13,864 bases of DNA from Candidatus Acidulodesulfobacterium acidiphilum. GTDB lineage: Bacteria > SZUA-79 > Acidulodesulfobacterales > Acidulodesulfobacteraceae. Position 1 is the first letter of the stretch, and every line of letters starts with the position of its first letter. A program made the position numbers and the translations under genes. The notes under the pieces were generated by a model. It saw only the letters and a list, made by a program, of their open reading frames with translations. It ran no database searches and had not been told where the DNA came from. Positions 6,518 to 13,864 of the stretch are shown here, one piece after another. The stretch is from assembly GCA_008534395.1 (NCBI GenBank), contig SHMQ01000045.1, positions 1-13,864 of the forward strand, written 5' to 3'.

Positions 6518-8731
6518 GTGAATAATTTAAACAGCGAAAAAAGTTCTTATTTAAGGTCGGCGGTTCATCAGCCTGTTAACTGGTATCCATGGTGTATGGA
6601 GGCTTTTGAAAAAGCTAAAGAAAAAGATTTGCCGGTTTTATTAGATATAGGCGCAGTCTGGTGTCACTGGTGCCACGTAATGGATTCCGAATCTTATGAA
6701 GACGAGGAAACTGCGGCTATAATCAATGAACATTATATCGCCGTTAAGGTTGACAAGGACGAAAGACCGGATGTAGATTCACGCTATCAAAAAGCCGTAA
6801 GCGTGTTTTCCGGTACCGGAGGGTGGCCTCTTACTGCTTTTTTAACCTGCGACGGTAATTTTTTTTACGGCGGAACATATTTTCCTAAAGAGCCGGCTTA
6901 CGGTTTGCCTTCATATAAATCGGTTTTAATTGAGATAGCAAAATATTATCGCGAGAACAAAGAGGCGGTTTTTAATCAGAGTTTAGATTTTTTTAAAAGA
7001 ATTTCAAGCGATGCGAATAAATTTTCTATATTTAATATAAATATTAAAAGAATTAACGATTCTATTAAAAAAGATAATTCGTTAAATATAGAATACGTAA
7101 AAAAGTTTATAAACGAAGCCTCGTATGAATATAAACTTCATTTCGACGATACAAACGGCGGAATAGACGAATCCCCTAAATTTTTTTATTTTTCTGCATT
7201 AGAACTTCTTGCTCTCGATTATATAGCGAACAGAGACAGGGATTCTTTAAATAAAGGAATTTATACTTTAAATAAAATTGCCTCCGGCGGAGTATTCGAC
7301 CATGTAGGGGGCGGTTTTCACAGATACTCTACGGACAAGAAATGGATAGTTCCCCACTTTGAAAAACTGGCGGAAGTTAACGCTCAGGCTTTAAGAACAT
7401 ATTTCTTATATTACAGGTTGACTAACGATAAAGCGCTTCTTAACGTTATAAATAAAACTTTAGATTTTATAACGGGAGAGCTTTACGACCGCATAAACGG
7501 CGGTTTTTATGGAAGCATCGATGCCGATACCGGAGACGAAGACGACGGAAAATTTTATACCTGGTCGTATAACGAGTTCAGGGAAATTTTTTCCGAAAGA
7601 GAAGAATTTAAAGCGGCGGCGGAAATATTTAATATAAATAAAGAAGGAATTATGCATAACGGCAAAAAGGATTGCGATAACGCCGGCGAATATTCCGATT
7701 CGCAGTCTAACATCGCTTATGAACCCGGCGAAATTCCTAACGTATTATATTTAGGCGATAATTTTGAATATTTAGGCGGTAAAATTTACGAATCGGCGAT
7801 TTTGAAACTAAAAAATTTTAGGGACAGGAGAAAAAAACCTTTCATAGACAGAGTAAAATATTCTTCTTTAAACGGCAATATAATATATTCTATTACCGAA
7901 TTGAGCAAAATTTTTAATCCTTTTGATTTAAACAGACAAAAATTAAATAAGATAGGAGAAATATCCATAAAGCTTTTTATGGATATTTTTGATAAAAACG
8001 GCGACGTCGGCAGATTTATAGGCGAAGCAGGCGGTTCCGTTTTGGAAGATAATGCTTATATAGTGCTGTCGTTAATCGGTTTATTCGAAACGACGTCGAA
8101 TCCCGTATATTTTATTTACGCAAAAAAAATTGCCGAATATACGATAAAAAATTTTTATGATTGGGAAAGAGGCGGTTTTTTTGATATACAGCATACGACG
8201 AAAAGCTCTAAGATAGGCTACCTCGTCCATAAAGAAAAAAATATAGCCGACTACGGCGGCTGTTCGCAAAATGCCTCTGTTTTGCTTGCTATGTCAAAAC
8301 TTTATATTCTTACCGGAGAGATTCAGTTTAAAAACGTCATTTTAAAATCTTTCGAATATTTTATAAACGAAGCGAGTATGCTTAAACATAGCGCTTCGGG
8401 GTATCTTGCCGGTTTGATATATTATGCCGACAAAGCCAAGGTTAATGTTATAGTAGGCAGATATAACGATAAAGCCGTAATAGATTTTTATTCTATCTAC
8501 GAGAAACTGAATACTTTCGATAAATTAAAAACGGGATTTAATTCTTTTAATATTTTTATAGATGCAGGTAATAAAGAAATTATAGATATTTATTCAGGCT
8601 TTGCAGGTTATCAAAAAGGCGATGCGCTTATTCTGGAAGAAATAAGAAATGCCGTAGCTGAATACGGAAGAGTAAAAAAACCTTTAGTATTTATGTGCGG
8701 TTACAAATCGTGCAATACAAAAATTTTATAA
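6518..8731 (+). CDS. Thioredoxin-domain protein with six-hairpin-like domain (DUF255, YyaL/SPATA20 family)
   Basis: This 737-residue protein has an N-terminal thioredoxin-like DUF255 domain (about residues 8-165) with the signatures HQPVNWYPW, a CxxC in AVWCHWCHVM (Cys49 and Cys52), DKDERPDVD and GTGGWPLTAF. It is followed by a large helical (six-hairpin-glycosidase-like) region carrying GGGFHRYSTD (near residue 265), PHFEKLAEVNAQ and IDADTGDEDDGKFYTW. The family is widespread and the precise function is not settled; a role in thiol or redox chemistry, or in carbohydrate handling, has been proposed from the domains. The start is GTG at 6518, with AAGGAAA at 6501-6507 upstream. Length is near the upper end of the usual range. 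It stands alone, with modest gaps on both sides. Confidence 0.9.
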   Translation: MNNLNSEKSSYLRSAVHQPVNWYPWCMEAFEKAKEKDLPVLLDIGAVWCHWCHVMDSESYEDEETAAIINEHYIAVKVDKDERPDVDSRYQKAVSVFSGTGGWPLTAFLTCDGNFFYGGTYFPKEPAYGLPSYKSVLIEIAKYYRENKEAVFNQSLDFFKRISSDANKFSIFNINIKRINDSIKKDNSLNIEYVKKFINEASYEYKLHFDDTNGGIDESPKFFYFSALELLALDYIANRDRDSLNKGIYTLNKIASGGVFDHVGGGFHRYSTDKKWIVPHFEKLAEVNAQALRTYFLYYRLTNDKALLNVINKTLDFITGELYDRINGGFYGSIDADTGDEDDGKFYTWSYNEFREIFSEREEFKAAAEIFNINKEGIMHNGKKDCDNAGEYSDSQSNIAYEPGEIPNVLYLGDNFEYLGGKIYESAILKLKNFRDRRKKPFIDRVKYSSLNGNIIYSITELSKIFNPFDLNRQKLNKIGEISIKLFMDIFDKNGDVGRFIGEAGGSVLEDNAYIVLSLIGLFETTSNPVYFIYAKKIAEYTIKNFYDWERGGFFDIQHTTKSSKIGYLVHKEKNIADYGGCSQNASVLLAMSKLYILTGEIQFKNVILKSFEYFINEASMLKHSASGYLAGLIYYADKAKVNVIVGRYNDKAVIDFYSIYEKLNTFDKLKTGFNSFNIFIDAGNKEIIDIYSGFAGYQKGDALILEEIRNAVAEYGRVKKPLVFMCGYKSCNTKIL

Positions 8732-8758
8732 AAAACATGACAAAAATAACTATTACTC

Positions 8759-8788
8759 TTGACACAAATTAATATTTTGTAGTAATAT
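8759..8788 (+). promoter_or_regulatory. Candidate sigma-70-type promoter of the LysM-NlpC/P60 gene
   Basis: A perfect -35 hexamer, TTGACA (8759-8764), is followed after 18 bp by TAATAT (8783-8788), which matches four of six bases of the -10 consensus. It lies about 90 bp before the wall hydrolase start, in the gap after the DUF255 gene. The -35 match is strong; the -10 match is only fair in such AT-rich DNA. Confidence 0.45.
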
Positions 8789-8878
8789 ACTCTACTAAAG
8801 ATAATCAATTGCACAAAAACGTTATGCAAGGGAATAAAAAGTTTAACATTTAACTGTTTAAAAGCAGGAGAAGTCGTC

Positions 8879-10171
8879 ATGAAAAAGGTATTGGCTTTGT
8901 TTGTTTTTTTAACAATACTTTTTATTTTAAACTTAAATGCCTATTCTTATATTAACGTAATTACCGTCAGTCCCGGAGCAACGCTCGGCCAGATAGCGGA
9001 CAACTACAATACCAGCGTAAGTTCTATAATGTCTTTAAACGGGCTTCATAACTACGTCATATATCCGGGCGAAAAATTAAAAGTTCCCGCAAACGGTTCT
9101 TATCAACCTGCACCGCGGTACGGCCATTACACCGTCCAATTCGGCGACACTCTTTCTTTAATAGCCCAGAAATACGGCACTTCCATTGCCGAACTCAGGA
9201 AGCTTAATCATCTTTATTCAAACGTAATAAGGACTGGAGCGGTACTTACCGTGCCCATCGGAAATAATACTGGAAACGGAACGGCTTCACAGGCGGTTGC
9301 ATATATTACCGTCAGCCCGGGAGCAACGCTCGGCCAGATAGCGGACAACTACAATACCAGCGTAAGTTCTATAATGTCTTTAAACGGGCTTCATAACTAC
9401 GTCATATATCCGGGCGAAAAATTAAAAGTTCCCGCAAACGGTTCTTATCAACCTGCACCGCGGTACGGCCATTACACCGTCCAATTCGGCGACACTCTTT
9501 CTTTAATAGCCCAGAAATACGGCACTTCCATTGCCGAACTCAGGAAGCTTAATCATCTTTATTCAAACGTAATAAGGACTGGAGCGGTACTGGCAGTTCC
9601 TGAAAGTTATAAGAAAATTTATCCTTATAGGACTGCTGAAAATAACGACGTAAAAAATCATAAATACGATTATTTCGGAAATAAAAACGTTTCAAAAAAA
9701 ACAGGTTATCAAGTAGCAACTTTTAAAGTAGTTAATCCAAACAGATGTTCTTTGAACGGCAATGGAGCCGCTGGTAAAAAAACGGACGGAATAGATAATT
9801 TAAATATTGGAGAAAAAATTGTAGATACTGCTTATAAATATCAAGGCGTACCTTATGTATGGGGCGGCACTACACGCTCAGGCATGGACTGTTCGGGATT
9901 TGCCCAGCATGTTTTCGGCAAAATAGGCATAGATTTGCCGAGAACGGCAGCGGAACAGGCAAGATTGGGCAAGTATGTTCCAAAAAATAAATTAAAACCA
10001 GGCGATCTTTTATTCTTCAGAACTTATGCACCCTATATTTCCCATGTAGGAATATATATAGGCCATGGTAAGTTTATCCAGGAAAATTCAGGAGCCGGAA
10101 TGGTTACTATTAACAGTTTAAACAACGAGTATTTTGAAAGAACTTATGCTTTTGCAAAGTCTATAAAATAA
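8879..10171 (+). CDS. Secreted LysM-NlpC/P60 peptidoglycan hydrolase
   Basis: This 430-residue protein starts with a signal peptide (MKKVLALFVF and a hydrophobic run ending near NLNAYS) and has four LysM-like domains in two identical pairs (about 27-122 and 142-237). It then has a roughly 85-residue linker and a C-terminal NlpC/P60 domain (about 310-430). In that domain GMDCSGF carries catalytic Cys338 and SHVGIYIG carries His389, with Gln401 at the third, polar position. Such proteins bind peptidoglycan through LysM and cut stem peptides in the periplasm or wall. The first LysM of each pair (SPGATLGQIADNY) is less typical than the second (FGDTLSLIAQKYG). AGCAGGAGAAG, 8863-8873, is the likely ribosome binding site. 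It could be an endopeptidase for cell growth or division; the exact bond cut is not visible. Confidence 0.92.
   Translation: MKKVLALFVFLTILFILNLNAYSYINVITVSPGATLGQIADNYNTSVSSIMSLNGLHNYVIYPGEKLKVPANGSYQPAPRYGHYTVQFGDTLSLIAQKYGTSIAELRKLNHLYSNVIRTGAVLTVPIGNNTGNGTASQAVAYITVSPGATLGQIADNYNTSVSSIMSLNGLHNYVIYPGEKLKVPANGSYQPAPRYGHYTVQFGDTLSLIAQKYGTSIAELRKLNHLYSNVIRTGAVLAVPESYKKIYPYRTAENNDVKNHKYDYFGNKNVSKKTGYQVATFKVVNPNRCSLNGNGAAGKKTDGIDNLNIGEKIVDTAYKYQGVPYVWGGTTRSGMDCSGFAQHVFGKIGIDLPRTAAEQARLGKYVPKNKLKPGDLLFFRTYAPYISHVGIYIGHGKFIQENSGAGMVTINSLNNEYFERTYAFAKSIK
8975..9591 (+). repeat. 272-bp perfect direct repeat encoding a LysM pair
   Basis: Bases 8975-9246 and 9320-9591 are identical over 272 bp with a 345-bp (115-codon) offset. 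Each copy encodes two LysM-type motifs. Similarity extends a few bases further left, with only synonymous differences at 8971/9316 and 8974/9319. Perfect identity over codon third positions indicates a very recent in-frame duplication, or conversion between copies. Confidence 0.97.
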
Positions 10172-10240
10172 TCTATTTAAAAGTAAACTCCCGATAATTT
10201 AAAAAATTAAAAGGAAAAATTAAGAGGATAATAAATATAC

Positions 10241-11113
10241 ATGTTTAATTTTAACAACTGGTACGCGCCTAATCCGATAGTCTATATAGGACCGCTTCCC
10301 GTTCACTGGTATGGAATATTAATTGGAATAGGCTTTATAATCGGTATAACCATCGCTTATTTCAGAGCTAAGTCTTGGGGCGAGGATCCCGAAAATATAA
10401 TTAATATTATGGTTTTTGCCATACCTGTATCTATAATTTTTGCGCGCCTTTATTATGTTGTTTTTGCTTGGGGTTACTATGCAAATAATCCTATTAGTAT
10501 ATTTTACATTTGGCAGGGAGGTCTGGCAATTTACGGCGGAGAAATAGGCGGACTTATAACGCTTTATTTATACACCCGCATTAAAAAACTTAATATATGG
10601 CGCTATATAGACATGCTTGCGCCGAGTCTTCTTTTAGGTCAGGCAATTGGCAGATGGGGAAATTTTATAGACCAGCAGGCTTTCGGCTATCCCGTTAAAT
10701 GGGGACTGCCTATAGCAAAAGCTTTACGTCCGGTTAATGCCTATACGCCTAAGCATTTAATATTAGGATTATGGGGTTATCCTTTCCAAACCGCATATCC
10801 GAAAAACCTGACTATGTATTCTCATTTTGAACCGTCTTTTTTCTTTGAATCCATTCCTGATTTTTTAGGTTTTATTTTTTTAATGTGGCTTTCAAGAAAA
10901 AAACCGAAAGTAGCCGGTACAATATTAATAGGCTATTTAATATGGTACGGGACTACGAGATTTTTTACCGAAGGTACGAGAATAGACAGCTTATGGCTCG
11001 GAAACAGCATAAGGGTATCTCAAGTGCTTAGTATGTTTGCCGTAATAATTTCGATAGCCGTCATAATTTACAGGCACTATAAATATAAAGACGTTAAAGA
11101 TACCATAAATTAG
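10241..11113 (+). CDS. lgt: Prolipoprotein diacylglyceryl transferase
   Basis: This 290-residue membrane enzyme moves a diacylglyceryl group from phosphatidylglycerol to the lipobox cysteine of prolipoproteins. The family signature GRWGNFIDQQAFG (137-149) includes Arg138, equivalent to E. coli Arg143. The N-terminal PVHWYGI (20-26), GGLAIYGGEIGG (93-104) and the C-terminal TRFFTEGTRIDS fit as well, with about seven hydrophobic helices. At Tyr98 the E. coli enzyme has His103, which is reported as important. Tyr also occurs in some other Lgt proteins as far as I recall, so this may be ordinary variation. AAGAGGA at 10222-10228 is the likely ribosome binding site, 12 nt before ATG. It follows the wall hydrolase by 69 bp with no terminator between, so the two may be co-transcribed. 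Confidence 0.95.
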   Translation: MFNFNNWYAPNPIVYIGPLPVHWYGILIGIGFIIGITIAYFRAKSWGEDPENIINIMVFAIPVSIIFARLYYVVFAWGYYANNPISIFYIWQGGLAIYGGEIGGLITLYLYTRIKKLNIWRYIDMLAPSLLLGQAIGRWGNFIDQQAFGYPVKWGLPIAKALRPVNAYTPKHLILGLWGYPFQTAYPKNLTMYSHFEPSFFFESIPDFLGFIFLMWLSRKKPKVAGTILIGYLIWYGTTRFFTEGTRIDSLWLGNSIRVSQVLSMFAVIISIAVIIYRHYKYKDVKDTIN

Positions 11114-11200
11114 AAGCCATTACTATAAAGATTATTAGGCCATTTCATGCGTAAAAAAATCTGACACTTACGGCAGTTGTTAATGTAGTGTATATTTAAA

Positions 11201-13072
11201 CTACATCTTTACCCTTACCATTACTCCGTTGACTTTTTCGGCCGGAAGTTTATAAAACCTGACGAATGAAGGGGACAATTTTTTAATCAGCGCGAATATC
11301 TTCCAGAATATGTTATTGCTTACTATTTCCTCGAACCCGTAAAATATGACGGTTTCATCGATATTATATTTTTTCAGCATAGTTTCGACGTCCACTACTT
11401 CCGAATAGCCTGCTCTTATAAGAAATTGGCTGAGTCCGGGAGATACTTCGCTTTTAAGTGTGCTATCTATCCCGTATGGCTTTTCCGTTCTTTCGATTGA
11501 AACAAAGATATTTCTTTCATATATTATGTTGTTGCTAAACATAGTTTTAACGATATATGGCGATACTTTATCGGAAAGGCTAGCAAAAAAAAGCGACGTT
11601 CCGGCAAGTTTGGAAAAATTTTTATAACGGTATTCATATTCTTTTAAAAATACGTTAAAGTCCGTCATTTTGTATATAGAGTGCAATTTTTTTTGCCCGT
11701 TCGTATAAATCATAATTACAATAAAAGGTATCGTTGCTATTATAAGCGCGAAATAACCACCCTGCAAAGTTTTATAAAGCAGGTTTGAAGTTAAAAACAT
11801 AATATCCGCAAACGTCGTTATAGTAGAAATTAACAGCATAAAATATCTGCGCTTATGAAAAAAATGTATATTTATTAAAATTCCGGTAAAAGTCATCGTT
11901 CCGCTGACTGCAAGTCCGTATGCCATGGCAAGGTTGTTAGACGTCCTGAATATCAATATTGCCGCTATAACGCTTACAAATAAAAACCAGTTGGCAAAAC
12001 TTATATATATCTGAGACTGAATTTCGCTGGAATTGTAGTTTATTTTTAATAACGGAATAATTCTGTTGTTGATAAGCTGATAGACTATTGAAAATATTCC
12101 GCTTATAACCGCCTGAGATGCTATTATCGTAGCCGCAATACTTAAAATAAGAATGGGCGTGTAAAATATATGCGACTGCGAATAAAGCATCATAAAAAAA
12201 GCATCCGTCTGCGTCTTATGCGTAAGCAGGAAAGCGCCCTGTCCCATATAGTTAAATATTAGCGCTATAAATACAAAAATCCATGCTTTCGTAATTGGTT
12301 TTCTTCCTATATGCCCCATATCGGCGTAAAGGGCTTCGCCGCCGGTTGCAGAAAGAATGACGTCGGAAAGAACGAATAAAGAAATGATTCCGTGGGCTAT
12401 TAAACGATTTGCCGAAATACTGCCGTTAAATAAAAATCTCAAAGCGTAGTAAGGGTCTATAACCTTTAAAAATATTTGCGGCATATGCAAAAGCGATAAA
12501 ATGCCGGAAGCGCCGATAACTATAAACCATAAAAGCATTACCGGACTGAAAATATTTGCTACCTTTTCCGTCCCTTTATGTTGATACCAGAATAACACGA
12601 TAGTTATTACGACCGAGATTAAAATTACGGTATCCGTCGTTATATTTTTAAAAAAAGGAATAAGGCTTATCCCCTCTACGGCACTTAATATACTTATAGC
12701 CGGAGTAATAACCGAATCTCCTATGAGCAGCGACAGCGCAATATACGATATTACGGTTATGAAAGCAACTTCGCGGGCGGATTTAATATATTTTTGAATA
12801 ATATTTTTAAGTATTATAGTGCCGCCTTCGTTTCTTTCGCTAATACCCATTGCAAACCATACGTACTGGACGGTAACCAGCAGGGTAAGCGTCCAAATTA
12901 TAAGCGACACTACGCCTAAAACGTTTGTGCCTGTTACTTTAAAGTAGGTAAAAATAACGGCTATAGTGTATATAGGGCTAGTCCCTATGTCGCCGAAAAC
13001 TATGCCGAGAGCTTTAAGGGGTTTATTTTCGGTTAAAGCTTTTTTAGCATTGCCCGTACTTAGTTTATTCAT
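11201..13072 (-). CDS. kup: Low-affinity potassium transporter, Kup family
   Basis: This 623-residue protein of the KUP/HAK/KT family mediates proton-coupled K+ uptake. The signature FGDIGTSPIY (26-35) lies near the N-terminus, followed by about 12 transmembrane helices with ERNEGGTIIL (typical EGG motif) after helix 2, DPYYALRFLFNG and SDVILSATGGEALYADMGH. A cytoplasmic tail of roughly 150 residues ends in RVKM. Length matches the family norm. The ATG is preceded by no clear Shine-Dalgarno sequence, but the distance to the signature motif supports it. The gene is on the minus strand. Its 3' end converges on lgt, and its 5' end shares an AT-rich gap with the divergent prepilin-like gene. I see no obvious c-di-AMP or K+-responsive RNA in that gap. 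Confidence 0.95.
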   Translation of the reverse strand: MNKLSTGNAKKALTENKPLKALGIVFGDIGTSPIYTIAVIFTYFKVTGTNVLGVVSLIIWTLTLLVTVQYVWFAMGISERNEGGTIILKNIIQKYIKSAREVAFITVISYIALSLLIGDSVITPAISILSAVEGISLIPFFKNITTDTVILISVVITIVLFWYQHKGTEKVANIFSPVMLLWFIVIGASGILSLLHMPQIFLKVIDPYYALRFLFNGSISANRLIAHGIISLFVLSDVILSATGGEALYADMGHIGRKPITKAWIFVFIALIFNYMGQGAFLLTHKTQTDAFFMMLYSQSHIFYTPILILSIAATIIASQAVISGIFSIVYQLINNRIIPLLKINYNSSEIQSQIYISFANWFLFVSVIAAILIFRTSNNLAMAYGLAVSGTMTFTGILINIHFFHKRRYFMLLISTITTFADIMFLTSNLLYKTLQGGYFALIIATIPFIVIMIYTNGQKKLHSIYKMTDFNVFLKEYEYRYKNFSKLAGTSLFFASLSDKVSPYIVKTMFSNNIIYERNIFVSIERTEKPYGIDSTLKSEVSPGLSQFLIRAGYSEVVDVETMLKKYNIDETVIFYGFEEIVSNNIFWKIFALIKKLSPSFVRFYKLPAEKVNGVMVRVKM

Positions 13073-13109
13073 AATGTAAGATATTGAAATATACTAAATA
13101 AAATTTATT

Positions 13110-13143
13110 AAGTTTATTTATATTTAAAATTATATATAAACTT
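13110..13143. repeat. AT-rich imperfect inverted repeat upstream of kup
   Basis: The arms 13110-13122 (AAGTTTATTTATA) and 13131-13143 (TATATATAAACTT) pair at 12 of 13 positions around an 8-nt spacer. The block is 38 bp upstream of the kup start. It could be an operator in the divergent region, but DNA this AT-rich produces such pairs by chance rather easily. Confidence 0.3.
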
Positions 13144-13209
13144 CTTATTATATTACATTTTAAAGAAAATGGAAGAAAATAATAGCTAAATTAACTATAT
13201 TTTACATTT

Positions 13210-13238
13210 TTTACATTTACTTAAAATTACGATATAAT
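13210..13238 (+). promoter_or_regulatory. Sigma-70-like promoter of the prepilin-like gene
   Basis: A -35 TTTACA (13210-13215, five of six consensus bases), a spacer of exactly 17 bp and a perfect -10 TATAAT (13233-13238) predict a start near 13245. The leader to the ATG at 13302 would then be about 57 nt. This is the best vegetative-type promoter in the window. Confidence 0.65.
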
Positions 13239-13285
13239 TTAACAATAATTACAATTATAAAAATGGATAAGATCAGGCGTAACGT

Positions 13286-13292
13286 AAGGCGG
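13286..13292 (+). promoter_or_regulatory. Ribosome binding site that selects the prepilin start at 13302
   Basis: AAGGCGG lies 9 nt before the in-frame ATG at 13302. The earlier in-frame ATG at 13263 is preceded only by A/T-rich sequence with no purine-rich GG core, so the later start is preferred. Confidence 0.5.
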
Positions 13293-13301
13293 AATGTTAG
13301 T

Positions 13302-13862
13302 ATGCGTAATAAAATAGTTAAGGCGGACTATATAGGCAAAGACGGATTCAGTCTTATAGAAATAGTTTTTACGATTATTATAATCGGACTGGCTATGGGC
13401 GCTATAACCGAAAGTTTTATAGCCGGTTCCGCAAAGAGCGTGAATATAGTAAACGAGGAAACGGCGGTTAATGTTGCAAAGCAGGAAATGGCTGCGCTGA
13501 ATTACTGCAGGAACGGAGGAAGCGTAAGCGGGGTGTGCAGTGCGTTTAATAATAACGGCAGTCCTAACTGTAGTGGCAGCAACCAAAATACGTGGGATTG
13601 TCCTTCTAGTTTCTACACGCCTTATATTGGTCCGACCGTTGTAAACAACGAATGTTTTTATACAAAGATAACGGCAAGCAACGTTAATTTTGCCGATACT
13701 AACGGGAACGGGACCATTAACGGAAGTTCGAACAATTTGATACTGTCAACTTTTTTGTGTAAATTTTTTATAAAAAGGCAAATTAGGCTGCACCTTCCCG
13801 ACAATATTATGCGTCCAAGCCGCTTCCATTTTTATGGATATAAATGCAAGCAGATTATATGA
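13302..13862 (+). CDS. Type IV prepilin-like minor pilin/pseudopilin
   Basis: The predicted protein has 186 residues. The class III signal is clear: a positively charged leader of 15 residues ends in Gly15, followed by FSLIE (mature Phe1 and Glu5) and a long hydrophobic helix, IVFTIIIIGLAMGAI. A prepilin peptidase would cut after Gly15 and the protein would enter a type IV pilus or type II secretion-like fibre. The globular part is rich in Asn, Gly and Ser with several Cys, including an NGNGTINGSS segment and an ending LILSTFLC that resembles PilV/GspI-type C-termini. The last 30 or so residues after LSTFLC are basic and unlike a pilin end, and may reflect a frameshift in a T/A-rich run (13749-13775). 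An earlier in-frame ATG at 13263 would add 13 residues but lacks a ribosome binding site. Further pilus genes may lie to the right. Confidence 0.72.
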   Translation: MRNKIVKADYIGKDGFSLIEIVFTIIIIGLAMGAITESFIAGSAKSVNIVNEETAVNVAKQEMAALNYCRNGGSVSGVCSAFNNNGSPNCSGSNQNTWDCPSSFYTPYIGPTVVNNECFYTKITASNVNFADTNGNGTINGSSNNLILSTFLCKFFIKRQIRLHLPDNIMRPSRFHFYGYKCKQII

Positions 13863-13864
13863 AC

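Noticed and set aside
7460-8269. Three short minus-strand frames over the DUF255 gene
   Set aside because: They fall within a well-supported coding gene and show no family features or ribosome binding sites.
8809-8829. TTGCA...TGCAA inverted repeat in the leader of the LysM gene
   Set aside because: The arms are only five bases long. I also considered a c-di-AMP (ydaO) riboswitch, because these occur before wall hydrolase genes, but the leader is too short and lacks its structure.
11183-11206. ATGTAGT...ACTACAT inverted repeat between lgt and kup
   Set aside because: The stem has seven AT-rich pairs, includes the kup stop codon and has no T-tract, so it is too weak to call a bidirectional terminator.
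13239-13586. Minus-strand frame opposite the prepilin-like gene
   Set aside because: The plus strand shows a class III prepilin signal, a ribosome binding site and a promoter; the antisense frame shows none.

Overview
This is an AT-rich window from a bacterium with many TTTA/ATAA-type intergenic tracts and strong AAGGAGG-like ribosome binding sites. Lgt, an NlpC/P60 wall hydrolase, a prepilin-like protein and a sulfide:quinone oxidoreductase (SQR) together suggest a sulfur-metabolising, probably Gram-negative organism living at low oxygen. I cannot name the species. An AT-rich deltaproteobacterium-like sulfur bacterium would fit, but that is inference only. No tRNA, rRNA, CRISPR array or insertion sequence was seen.

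Layout, left to right. (1) 1-127 is the tail of a membrane protein. (2) 128-3650 is a self-contained sulfur transcription unit. It has a pair of 19-bp palindromes, then a textbook sigma-54 (-24/-12) promoter at 303-318, four genes each with a good Shine-Dalgarno sequence (DsrE family, TusA, SQR-like flavoprotein, DUF1641 protein), and a 17-bp-stem intrinsic terminator. The natural reading is sulfide or sulfane-sulfur handling: SQR oxidises sulfide and DsrE/TusA carry the persulfide sulfur. Expression would be switched by an enhancer-binding activator that is not in this window. (3) 3784-5579 holds an Amt ammonium transporter followed by two tiny coupled genes that look like reduced DsrE/F/H-fold proteins. 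(4) 5633-6409 is a close relative of LsrF, without any other lsr gene in view. (5) 6518-8731 is a DUF255 thioredoxin-like protein (YyaL/SPATA20 family). (6) 8879-10171 is a secreted LysM-NlpC/P60 hydrolase with a 272-bp perfect internal duplication, followed by lgt. (7) kup lies on the minus strand and converges on lgt. (8) A divergent 190-bp AT-rich gap with a strong sigma-70-like promoter leads into a type IV prepilin-like gene at the right edge.

The point most worth following is the sigma-54 control of the dsrE-tusA-sqr-DUF1641 unit, with its unusually perfect tandem operator. It recalls FisR-type sulfane-sulfur sensing in other bacteria, but no FisR-like gene is visible here.
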